The translations under genes and the position numbers were made by a program. DNA of 64,000 nucleotides from Bacteroides oleiciplenus YIT 12058 (GTDB lineage Bacteria; Bacteroidota; Bacteroidia; Bacteroidales; Bacteroidaceae). The notes beneath the pieces were generated by a model that worked only from the letters and a program-made list of their open reading frames with translations, was not told where the DNA came from and searched no databases. Of this stretch, positions 55,532-64,000 are shown in pieces; positions within the stretch are counted from its first letter, which is position 1; each line of letters begins with the position of its first letter. The stretch is from positions 62,001 to 126,000 of the forward strand of contig NZ_JH992941.1 in assembly GCF_000315485.1 (NCBI RefSeq). Reading direction: 5' to 3'.

Positions 55532-57781
55532 ATGAAAATGGTTAGATTAGGTTTGTCAGTAGCCATGCTCCTTTGCGGGGGCATGGCTATTGCCCAAGGT
55601 ACGGTAGAGGATTACAACCGTGCCTATTCATTGAGAGAAAAGTTCAGTGCAAACAAGGTATTCTACTCCAATGTCACGCCGACGTGGATAGAGGGTACAC
55701 ATCAGTTCTGGTATGTGCGCAATACACCGGAAGGACGTATGTATGTATCGGTGAACGCAGACAAGAAAGGGAGAAAAGAGTTGTTCGACCATAGCCGCCT
55801 AGCTGACGCACTTACCAAAGCATCCGGCAAAGAAGTGAAATCTTCCGCCATCAATCTGGAGCGATTGCATGTTAACAAGAGTCTGGATACACTCCGCTTT
55901 GTTTTCAATAACCAGCGATGGATGTATGCCACCCGGAAAAACCAGTTGGCAAACGAAGGCAGCCTCCCCACTCCCCAAAAGCAGAAACACTGGATGGAAC
56001 GGGATGATGAAAAGACTGCCAATCCTATTCCCTCGCCTGATGGCAAGTACACGGCATTCATCAAGAATCATAATATATATGTGAAAGAAGTTGCCACAGG
56101 AAAAGAAAAACAGTTGAGTATAGACGGCACACTGAGCAATTATTATTCAGCCTATATCCGTTGGTCACCGGACAGTAAGAAGGTGGCTTCCTGCAAAATA
56201 CGTCCGGTTGAGAAGCGTTATGTATATTACGTGGAGTCTTCTCCAACGGATCAACTGCAACCTAAGCTCCACAAACAGGAGTATGCCAAACCGGGAGATG
56301 AACTCCCATTTAAGGTGCCTTGCATCTACGAAGTGGAGACAGGAAAAAGTATTATTCCTTCCACTGATTTGTTTGCCCAACAGTATGAGATATACGGCCC
56401 CGAATGGAACAACGACAGCCGTGCCGTAACCTTCGAATACAATCAGCGCGGGCATCAGGTGTACAGGGTATTGGAACTTTCGGCAGAAACCGGCAAGGTA
56501 CGTCCACTGATAGAGGAAGGCAGTGATAAATACGTAAATTACACCCGCCATTTCCGCCATGACCTGAGGGACAACAAGCATATCATCTGGATGAGCGAAC
56601 GCGACAACTGGAACCATCTGTATATGTACGACCGCACCACTGCGCAGCCCGTCCACCAAATCACCAAAGGCGAATGGTATGTGCGCGAAGTGCTTCGTGT
56701 AGATGAAGACAACCAGCAGATTTACTTCTCCGCAAATGGTGTACAACCCGGTGAAGACCCTTATCTCATCCGCTATTACCGCATCGGCTTCGACGGAAAA
56801 GACTTGGTTTGCCTTACTCCGGAAGAAGGAATGCACCGTGCCTAGTTCTCGGGAGATATGAATTATCTGGTAGACGTTTACTCTATGGTAGACAAAGCTC
56901 CTGTAGCCGTGCTGCGCAGCGCCAAGGATGGCCAAGTAGTAATGCCATTAGAAACTGCCGACATCAGCCGCCTGATAGCCGAAGGCTGGAAAGCACCGGA
57001 AGTATTTACCGCCAAAGGACGTGACGGCAAAACGGATATGTGGGGACTGATTGTCCGTCCCACTAACTTCGACCCGAACAAGAAGTATCCGGTTATCGAA
57101 TACATTTACCAAGGTCCCGGCGACCAGTATGTACCCAAAAATTTCATTCCGTACAACTGGTATATGACTTCACTGGCAGAACTTGGTTTCATCGTTGTCA
57201 TGGTGGATGGAATGGGAACTTCTTTCCGTTCACGCGAATTTGAAAATGTATGTTATAAGAATCTGAAAGATGCCGGACTGCCTGACCATATAGCCTGGAT
57301 AAAGGCAGCAGCGCAAAAGTATTCCTATATGGATATCGAACGCGTTGGCATCTACGGCTGTTCCGCTGGCGGACAGGAGTCAACGAATGCCGTATTGCTG
57401 CATCCTGACTTTTACAAAGCGGCCTACTCCGCTTGTGGCTGCCATGACAACCGCATGGATAAGATTTGGTGGAATGAACTTTGGCTGGGATATCCTGTAG
57501 GAGATCAATACAAAGAAGGTTCGAACGTGGAGAATGCCCATTTGTTGAGTCGTCCCCTGATGCTGGTAGTCGGTGAACTGGACGACAATGTAGACCCTGC
57601 CTCAACCATGCAGGTAGTAAATGCTTTGATTAAGGCGAACAAGGATTTTGAACTGGTAGTCATCCCTGGCGCACACCACACGATGGGCGAAGATTTCGGA
57701 GAGCATAAGCGATATGATTTCTTTGTAAGACATCTGATGGGGGGAAACCCGCCAAAGTGGGATGAGATAAAAAAACAATAA
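55532..57781 (+). pseudogene. S9 dipeptidyl-peptidase IV-like protease, interrupted by TAG
   Basis: One reading frame of 749 codons with a single TAG at 56843-56845 (codon 438), inside GMHRA*FSGD where the family has one residue, probably Gln (CAG changed to TAG). Before it is a signal peptide (ending AIAQ) and the DPP4 beta-propeller; after it the alpha/beta-hydrolase with Ser611 in YGCSAGGQE, Asp684 in [10 protein letters not shown] and His716 in GAHHTMGED. Both parts are otherwise well preserved. DPP4-like enzymes remove X-Pro dipeptides from peptide N-termini. A recent nonsense mutation, a sequencing error or a recoded amber are all possible; an ATG at 56858 could restart only the C-terminal part. 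It starts 12 bp after GH127. Confidence 0.88.
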
Positions 57782-57794
57782 AGTATTCACCTTC

Positions 57795-57837
57795 AAAAGT
57801 AGAGTTCAAATTTCAATTGAACTCTACTTTTTTTATA
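57795..57837 (+). terminator. Strong terminator after S9 gene
   Basis: A perfect 15-bp stem (57795-57809 with 57817-57831) with a 7-nt loop is followed by TTTT. It ends the GH97-GH43-GH127-S9 transcript. Confidence 0.95.
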
Positions 57838-57856
57838 TGATTATGAGTTTTATTTC

Positions 57857-57864
57857 TACCTTTG
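57857..57864 (+). promoter_or_regulatory. Promoter -7 of membrane AraC regulator
   Basis: TACCTTTG fits TAnnTTTG exactly, 49 bp before the ATG. A good -33 is not seen. Confidence 0.5.
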
Positions 57865-57912
57865 TGTATCAATACGTGAGAAAACACATGTAATGAGTTA
57901 CTCAAAGATACA

Positions 57913-60804
57913 ATGATAAACATACAGAAACATATTATCTATAGACGGAGAGTTTACGTAGTAATCCTCTTTTTCTTACTTATGTTCAGTCCCTTAGTCC
58001 ATGCCCAGGACATAGTGGTAAGGGAAATTCCATCATTGGATAAACTTCCGGTCAACGCCATCCACCGCATCTTTCAGGACAGCGACGGATATATATGGTA
58101 TGGTACCTTCAATGGTCTGTGCCGGAATGACGGGTATAATATTCGTGTGTTCCGCTCTGACTTATATCATCCGGGACTCTTATCCGACAATTATATAACC
58201 TACATTTCCGAAGATTATGAAAAGAAAATCTGGTTCGGAACAATGAAAGGGGGATATATACTGGATAAGGCCACCTCCCAAATTACTCCGATGGATTTAC
58301 AAGAGTTCTCTGATCAGAATGTATTTACCATAAATGTGACCAAAGACGGAAATATATGGGTGAGCATGCGGGGAGTGCTATTCCGGTTCAGAGCAGACGG
58401 GACTCTGGTGAAACGGTATAAGACAGAGTATAATCATTCTCCCGAATTTGTGTACATAGTCTATGAAGATAAAGCAGGTGATTTACTGATATCCATCACC
58501 AGAGGCGGCATGTATAAGCTCAATAAGGAAACGGACGATTTTGAAGCTTATTTCCATAATGAGGATTATATGGATATCGAACGGATCATCTGGGATGAAA
58601 CAAACGGATATTATTGGCTAGGAACTTGGGGAAAAGGAATTGTACGTTTCAATCCGGACGGCAAAACTAAGGAAGAGCAGTATATTCCACAGCCACTTCC
58701 CGTCGACATCACAGGAAATCCCACAGGAGCTATTTACCACATGGTGCAGGATGATATATTCCATTATATATGGGTCACTTCCTGGAAGGACTTATTCGCT
58801 TTTCGCATTACAGAAAAAGGAATGCTGAAACAAGTAGACACTTCTTCCTTCCTTACTCCCGGCAACAAAATACTTTATGAGATATACAAAGATAAAGAGG
58901 GTAAATTATGGGTATCTTCTTTTGATGTAGAAAGTTTCATTATTGATATCCGCGATTACATCGTCAAAAAGTATCCCTTACCGGACTTAAGAAACCGCTT
59001 AAAGGCTAATCCGGCTATCAATTCATTATGTAAAGAGGAGGAGGATATCTTCTGGTTTTCGCAAGACCGGTATGGGCTATGTATTTATGATAGCCAAAAA
59101 GATAAGCTTAAACACTATTCAGAATGTCCGGGAACCAGGCATCTACCCTTCGGAGATGTATACGATTTAGTCCGTTCTCATAGTCACAACAGGATATGGG
59201 CGATGCCTTATGGTTCCACAGTCTTTGGATTAAGCCAACAAAACCTGGAGATGAAAGAGGAACTCCGGGTTGACATCAGCCAGATCACAAAGAATCCGGG
59301 AACTAATACATCTTTGTTTGAAGACTCCAATGATAATTTATGGATAGGCACCACGACAGGCCTATTCGTATACAGAATAAAAGCCTCAACTCTTGAAAGC
59401 ATTCCGGAGGTATCGGGACATGTCGCCGGTATCACGCAAACAGCCGATGGCCGGATATGGGCAGTAGTCAAGAATAAAGGGATTTATCAAGTCGGGCAAA
59501 ACAAACACATAGAACATTACTCATTCAACAAAGATTTTATTTGTGTGGATGCTACCAGTGACGGAAATCTCTGGATAGGAACTGCCGAAGGAGAAGTGTT
59601 GATGTTCGACCACCGGTTCAAGGAGAAACTGACGGATTACAGTTTCAATTGCGGAATGAAAGGAGATATCATCAATAATATCACAGTAGACATCTACAAC
59701 CATGTATGGATTACCACCAATCAAATGATTAAAGAGTTTAATCCACGCAATGGTGCCTATCGCAGTTATAGTACCAAAGACAAGAACTTTTTACTTACCC
59801 GCCTATTATCCCATGCCGTTTACTATGATAAGAAAGGAGAAATATATTTCGGAGGAATTTCAGGCATAGTATCCATTTCGCCAACCCAGCAACTGGAAAG
59901 TATTCCCGAACAAGTTAAAACGCATATCACCGACATCAAAATCATGGGGAAAAGTATCTGGGAGAATAAGCTCAAACAGAATCCCATCACTACTTCTGTA
60001 TGCGTATCGCCCAACGACCAGAATCTGGAAATAGAATTCTCTTCCTTAGACTTCCACAATCTAGACCAGATACGTTATGCCTATCGGATGGTAGGCGTAG
60101 ATCTTGACTGGATTTATCTGGACGACAGAAAAAACTCCGCATTCTACAACAGGCTGGATAAAGGAAAATACATATTCCAGGTGAAAGCTACGGATAAGAA
60201 CGGATTATGGAGCAATGAAATCACCGAAGTGGTTATTCACCGCCTGCCTGCATGGTATGAAACCTGGTGGGCATATCTCATTTACGTCCTTCTTTGTGCA
60301 GGCTTTTTGTCATATTGTATCTATATCTACCTGAAGCGCATGAAACGTAAAAACGATGAAAAGTGGGCGGATAGCGCCGAACTGGTAAAAATGCACCAGT
60401 ATCTGGATACAAAAGAGAGCCTGTCCGTTCCTGAATTTGCCGAAATAGACAAATTATTGCTGAACAGAGCCACAAAGGCAGTGGAAGAACATCTGGGTGA
60501 AGCAGAATTCAATGTGGTGTCTCTGGCAGAGGCCATGAACATGTCCCGCTCTACCCTTTCACGGAAAATAAAGGTGATTACCGGGAAAACCCCATTAGAC
60601 TTCATAAAAGATATAAAGATGCAACATGCCTGCCGGATGCTGGAAAATAAAACCGCTACTATAGCGGATGTTATCACAGCATTGGGCTACAGTGACTATA
60701 AGAATTTTACGCAATCTTTTAAAGAAGCATTTGGTATGACTCCCAGTGAATACCAGAAACAGATAAAAGAAAAAGCAGAAGAGTCTGCCGATTCATCTCG
60801 CTGA
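57913..60804 (+). CDS. SusR-like membrane regulator: reg_prop/Y_Y_Y sensor fused directly to AraC
   Basis: A 963-residue protein with an N-terminal signal/anchor, about a dozen reg_prop repeats (SDGYIWYGTFNGLCRNDGY, DNLWIGTTTGLFVY), a Y_Y_Y domain near 690-760, one membrane helix (about 783-805, WWAYLIYVLLCAGFLSY) and an AraC DNA-binding domain at 855-945 (NMSRSTLSRKIKVITG, GYSDYKNFTQSFKEAFG). Unlike the HTCS at 27179 there is no histidine kinase and no receiver. It must pass the periplasmic signal mechanically across the membrane, as proposed for SusR. It stands between the glycosidase operon and the second susC, so it likely activates one or both. Confidence 0.92.
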   Translation: MINIQKHIIYRRRVYVVILFFLLMFSPLVHAQDIVVREIPSLDKLPVNAIHRIFQDSDGYIWYGTFNGLCRNDGYNIRVFRSDLYHPGLLSDNYITYISEDYEKKIWFGTMKGGYILDKATSQITPMDLQEFSDQNVFTINVTKDGNIWVSMRGVLFRFRADGTLVKRYKTEYNHSPEFVYIVYEDKAGDLLISITRGGMYKLNKETDDFEAYFHNEDYMDIERIIWDETNGYYWLGTWGKGIVRFNPDGKTKEEQYIPQPLPVDITGNPTGAIYHMVQDDIFHYIWVTSWKDLFAFRITEKGMLKQVDTSSFLTPGNKILYEIYKDKEGKLWVSSFDVESFIIDIRDYIVKKYPLPDLRNRLKANPAINSLCKEEEDIFWFSQDRYGLCIYDSQKDKLKHYSECPGTRHLPFGDVYDLVRSHSHNRIWAMPYGSTVFGLSQQNLEMKEELRVDISQITKNPGTNTSLFEDSNDNLWIGTTTGLFVYRIKASTLESIPEVSGHVAGITQTADGRIWAVVKNKGIYQVGQNKHIEHYSFNKDFICVDATSDGNLWIGTAEGEVLMFDHRFKEKLTDYSFNCGMKGDIINNITVDIYNHVWITTNQMIKEFNPRNGAYRSYSTKDKNFLLTRLLSHAVYYDKKGEIYFGGISGIVSISPTQQLESIPEQVKTHITDIKIMGKSIWENKLKQNPITTSVCVSPNDQNLEIEFSSLDFHNLDQIRYAYRMVGVDLDWIYLDDRKNSAFYNRLDKGKYIFQVKATDKNGLWSNEITEVVIHRLPAWYETWWAYLIYVLLCAGFLSYCIYIYLKRMKRKNDEKWADSAELVKMHQYLDTKESLSVPEFAEIDKLLLNRATKAVEEHLGEAEFNVVSLAEAMNMSRSTLSRKIKVITGKTPLDFIKDIKMQHACRMLENKTATIADVITALGYSDYKNFTQSFKEAFGMTPSEYQKQIKEKAEESADSSR

Positions 60805-60840
60805 ACAACAAAAAGCACCTCTCCTTTTGGGTGATTTTGC

Positions 60841-60899
60841 TCAAACCATAGGGGATAATTAGTCAATTTTACCTTGATTAATTATCCCCTATGGTTTGA
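60841..60899. terminator. 26-bp hairpin between regulator and second SusC
   Basis: Arms 60841-60866 and 60874-60899 are complementary at 25 of 26 positions around a 7-nt loop, followed by a short T/A-rich tail. It is a strong terminator for the regulator or an attenuator in the susC leader. Confidence 0.8.
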
Positions 60900-61009
60900 T
60901 TTATAAGCATTAACAGTTTTATCCTTATTTGTTTTCCTTTGCCACAGAAAGATGGATGAGCTCATCTCTATCAAAAGAAAAAGAAACCGTTAATTTTAAA
61001 TTCAATTTC

Positions 61010-64000
61010 ATGAAGAACTATCATTTAAGAAAATCATCAAAGAAAACTTTTCTCTCCGTGATGATGGCTTCCGCACTTTACGCAGGTTGCCCGCAAGCTG
61101 TTTTTGCAACAGTGAATGAAGTACAAGTAATCCTGCAATCCAGCACTGTAAAAGGCCAGATAGTGGATGAAAACGGAGAGCCCATTATCGGGGCAACCGT
61201 CATGCTAAAAGGCACATCGAAAGGAGCAATCACAGACCTCAACGGTAACTTCACTCTGGAAAACGCTTCAAAAGGCATATTGGTAATCTCTTATATAGGT
61301 TACATCACAGAGGAAGTACAAACTAATGGTCAAGGTTCTGTCAACGTAGTATTAAAAGAAGATACCAAGCGACTGGATGAAGTGGTAGTTGTCGGTTATG
61401 GAACACAGCGCAAAGAGGAACTGAGTAGTTCCGTGATGAGCGTGAAATCCAGCGAATTCGTACAAGCAACCAAACCGGATGTAGCAGGGTTGATCAGAGG
61501 TAAGGTTGCAGGTCTGGCCGTCATTTCGCCTGACGCCAATCCATTGTCCACTTCACAAGTTTCGTTACGTGGGGTTGCTACGCTTAATCTGGGGACTTTC
61601 CCCTTGGTAATTATCGATGGCGTGCAAGGAGATCTCAACAGTGTCTCTCCGAATGATATTGCACAAATTGATGTACTGAAGGATGGTTCGGCCGCCGCTA
61701 TCTATGGAACCAGAGGCACCAACGGTGTAATACTGATAACCACCAAAAGTGGAAAAACGGAAATGAAGCCATCAATCGAAGTTAACAGCTATATTTCGTT
61801 TCAGAAGATAAATAAGAAGCTCCCTATGATGAATGCTGCTCAATATCTGGATAAAGTCCAGCAAGGAATCCCCGGAGCAATGGATAACGGAGCCAGAGTA
61901 GATTGGATGGACGAAATACTACAAACTCCATTCAATCAAACATACAGTATTAACCTTAAGGGTGGATCAGCAAATACCAGCTACATAGCCAGTTTCGATT
62001 ATACCTCAAATGAGGGAATTGTAAAACGCTCAAAAGTAGATATGATTTATCCTCGCATCAACGTTGTCCACCGTATGTTCGACAACAAACTTAAAATTGA
62101 GGCAAATCTGAATGGCTATCAAAGGAAGTACGACATCGGATACAGTAATGATGTATATCAGAGTGCATTGATTTTCAACCCAACAAGTCCTGTGAAAGAT
62201 GAAAATGGTAATTGGACCGAGATTGCACGTGATATGATTTTTAATCCGGTTGCCCTTCTGAACGAAACAAAAGGAGAAAATAAATCAACGAACTTAAGAG
62301 CCTATTCGGCTATAACTCTTATTCCTGTTGAAGGTCTGGATATTAAATTCCTCATCTCGAATGAGACATACAACAACTTTTCTGGGTATTATGAGACTAA
62401 AAAGCATAAATCAACCACAATCAGTAAAAAGAACGGGTATGCTTCACGTTCAACAGCCCGCAATGAAAATACCATGATGGAGTTGACTGCTCAATATAAC
62501 AAGCAATTCAACAATTCACACAACCTGAATGCATTAGCTGGATATAGCTGGAACAAATGGAATTATCAATCCGCTTCTATGGATAACTATGACTTTCCGT
62601 CCGACGACTATTCGTATAACAATATAGGTTTAGGCAATGCGCTGAAAGAAGGAAAAGCCAACCAATCGTCCTATCAAGGTGAGAATAAGCTCATAGGATT
62701 CTTCGCAAGGGTAAACTACAACTATAAAGGCAAATATTTCATTTCTGCCAGCATGAGGCACGAAGGCTCTTCTAAATTCGGTAAAGACCACAAATGGGGT
62801 AATTTCCCGGCAATGTCTTTAGCATGGAACATAAAGGGAGAACAATTCCTTAATAATATTCAAGCAATTAGTACACTCAAGCTAAGAGCCGGTTTTGGTA
62901 TAACAGGAACAGAACCAGGTTCAGCCTATATCTCTTTAAATTCACTAAATTTGGGAGGTTATGGTTACTACAACGGACAATGGACTAATCTTCTACGGCC
63001 AGGCGGAAACCCCAACCCCGATTTACGATGGGAGAAAAAAGAAGAATTGAATATCGGTCTTGACTTCGGCTTCCTTAATGACAGAATATCCGGAAGCATT
63101 GATTTCTATAATCGGGAGACGAAAGACCTTATAGGAAGCTATCAGGTTCCTGTACCGCCTTATTATAGTGCATGGATTACAGCAAATGCCGGTTCGATAC
63201 GAAATACCGGTCTTGAAGTATCATTGAATGTGGTTCCCGTCCAGAATAAGAATTTCACCTGGGATTCAGGTATCAACTTCTCAACGAATAAGAATAAGCT
63301 CCTATCCTTGTCCAGTGACAAGTATTTCTCTGACTCTTACCAGAATGTAGGAAACACGCTTGCCCCTATTCAGCAACCAACCCATAGAATAGAGGAAGGA
63401 GAACCGATTGGTAATTTCTACGGCTACAAAAGTATTGATATAGACGAAGACGGTCACTGGATCATAGAAGGTGCAGATGGTAAACCCAAACCGATTTCAG
63501 AGCAACAGGAATCCGACAAGAAAGTTTTGGGTAACGGTCTTCCTAAGTTTTACCTGAACTGGAATAATACAATCAGATACAAGCAGGTTGACCTGTCTGT
63601 CACTATGCGGGGAGCCTTTGGTTTTCAGATATTAAATATGGCAGAGATGCATTATGCCGCTCCGGTTTCATTATTGGGAGGAGATAATGTGATGGAAAAA
63701 GCCTTTGATAATGTGTATGGTAAGCGTCCATTAGCTTACGACCAGTCCTTACAATATGTAAGCTATTTCGTTCAAGATGGTGATTATTGGAAAATTGACA
63801 ATATCACAATAGGATATACGCCAAAGATTGGAAAAAATAAATGGGTAAAAAACTTTAGAATTTACGGTAGTATATCAAATCTTGCCACCATAACCGGTTA
63901 CAGTGGAATTGACCCGGAAGTCGGCATTACCGGTCAGACTCCCGGTATAGATGACAGGTACAGATACCCTTCTGCCCGTACATTCTCTTTAGGAGTAAAC
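61010..64000 (+). CDS. SusC/RagA-type TonB-dependent receptor (3' end outside window)
   Basis: The frame is open from ATG at 61010 to the end (997 codons). The domain order is signal peptide, carboxypeptidase-like domain (VKGQIVDENGEPIIGATVM), EVVVVGYGTQRKEEL, plug (DVLKDGSAAAIYGTRGTNGV) and barrel. The last codons read RTFSLGVN, the usual final strand, so only a few residues are missing. Residues differ from the SusC at 40072 throughout the barrel. A TTTTCCTTTGCC element at 60932-60943 before it, also found upstream of the GH127 gene at 43173 on the other strand, may be a shared promoter. Its SusD partner should follow outside the window. Confidence 0.95.
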   Translation, partial: MKNYHLRKSSKKTFLSVMMASALYAGCPQAVFATVNEVQVILQSSTVKGQIVDENGEPIIGATVMLKGTSKGAITDLNGNFTLENASKGILVISYIGYITEEVQTNGQGSVNVVLKEDTKRLDEVVVVGYGTQRKEELSSSVMSVKSSEFVQATKPDVAGLIRGKVAGLAVISPDANPLSTSQVSLRGVATLNLGTFPLVIIDGVQGDLNSVSPNDIAQIDVLKDGSAAAIYGTRGTNGVILITTKSGKTEMKPSIEVNSYISFQKINKKLPMMNAAQYLDKVQQGIPGAMDNGARVDWMDEILQTPFNQTYSINLKGGSANTSYIASFDYTSNEGIVKRSKVDMIYPRINVVHRMFDNKLKIEANLNGYQRKYDIGYSNDVYQSALIFNPTSPVKDENGNWTEIARDMIFNPVALLNETKGENKSTNLRAYSAITLIPVEGLDIKFLISNETYNNFSGYYETKKHKSTTISKKNGYASRSTARNENTMMELTAQYNKQFNNSHNLNALAGYSWNKWNYQSASMDNYDFPSDDYSYNNIGLGNALKEGKANQSSYQGENKLIGFFARVNYNYKGKYFISASMRHEGSSKFGKDHKWGNFPAMSLAWNIKGEQFLNNIQAISTLKLRAGFGITGTEPGSAYISLNSLNLGGYGYYNGQWTNLLRPGGNPNPDLRWEKKEELNIGLDFGFLNDRISGSIDFYNRETKDLIGSYQVPVPPYYSAWITANAGSIRNTGLEVSLNVVPVQNKNFTWDSGINFSTNKNKLLSLSSDKYFSDSYQNVGNTLAPIQQPTHRIEEGEPIGNFYGYKSIDIDEDGHWIIEGADGKPKPISEQQESDKKVLGNGLPKFYLNWNNTIRYKQVDLSVTMRGAFGFQILNMAEMHYAAPVSLLGGDNVMEKAFDNVYGKRPLAYDQSLQYVSYFVQDGDYWKIDNITIGYTPKIGKNKWVKNFRIYGSISNLATITGYSGIDPEVGITGQTPGIDDRYRYPSARTFSLGVN

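Noticed and set aside
56858..57781. Independent alpha/beta-hydrolase gene
   Set aside because: It is in the same frame as the upstream propeller part with only one TAG between, so it is one interrupted S9 gene.
1..64000. Prophage or integrative element
   Set aside because: No integrase, recombinase, capsid, portal or mobilisation gene was recognised.

Overview
The window looks like the chromosome of a gut Bacteroides or a close relative (Bacteroidota). The evidence is SusC/SusD pairs, hybrid two-component regulators, NigD-like, NVEALA and BF3164-type propeller lipoproteins, a Tricorn-like protease, RibBA, and promoters of the Bacteroidota type (TTTG, about 19 bp, TAnnTTTG). The species cannot be named from sequence alone.

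Layout. 1-2.3 kb: the tail of an intact sensor kinase, overlapped by a TPR kinase that has lost its phospho-acceptor histidine and ATP-binding boxes. 2.3-8.3 kb: housekeeping genes (PorT-like barrel, a 56-residue 2[4Fe-4S] ferredoxin, aspartate aminotransferase, RibBA, LptF/G-type permease, START-like protein). 8.4-19.7 kb: a minus-strand accessory cluster. It begins with a membrane-anchored winged-helix regulator, continues with two NVEALA small secreted peptides and three six-bladed-propeller lipoproteins, and ends with a thioredoxin-like/DUF1573 lipoprotein, an extra signal peptidase I, an O-antigen-ligase-like TPR protein, a transglutaminase-like lipoprotein and a LuxR-like regulator. 19.9-26.8 kb: a tRNA with CAT anticodon, a VOC protein, a GMP synthase with a collapsed glutaminase domain, a NigD-like lipoprotein, a 746-bp gap holding a 22-nt palindromic tandem array, and a Tricorn-like protease.

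27.2-64 kb: a large polysaccharide-utilisation region in two divergent arms. The left (minus) arm reads GH127, SusC, SusD, DUF4859-like lipoprotein, HExxH lipoprotein, GH127/GH146, a second HExxH protein, an EamA transporter and a hybrid two-component system. The right (plus) arm holds a frameshifted AAA-ATPase gene, GH97 fused to a zincin, GH43, GH127, an S9 dipeptidyl peptidase interrupted by one TAG, a SusR-like membrane regulator and a second SusC that runs off the end.

The most exciting reading is that the 27-64 kb region is a combined glycosidase and peptidase system. It has three beta-L-arabinofuranosidase-family enzymes, a GH43, a retaining GH97 with alpha-galactosidase-type residues, three HExxH domains (one fused to the GH97) and a proline-type S9 peptidase. 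This matches the chemistry of plant hydroxyproline-rich glycoproteins (extensins), which carry beta-linked arabinofuranose on hydroxyproline and alpha-galactose on serine. That substrate is inferred, not shown. The second candidate system is the NVEALA/propeller/signal-peptidase cluster, which resembles a pathway for making, exporting and sensing small cysteine-containing peptides.
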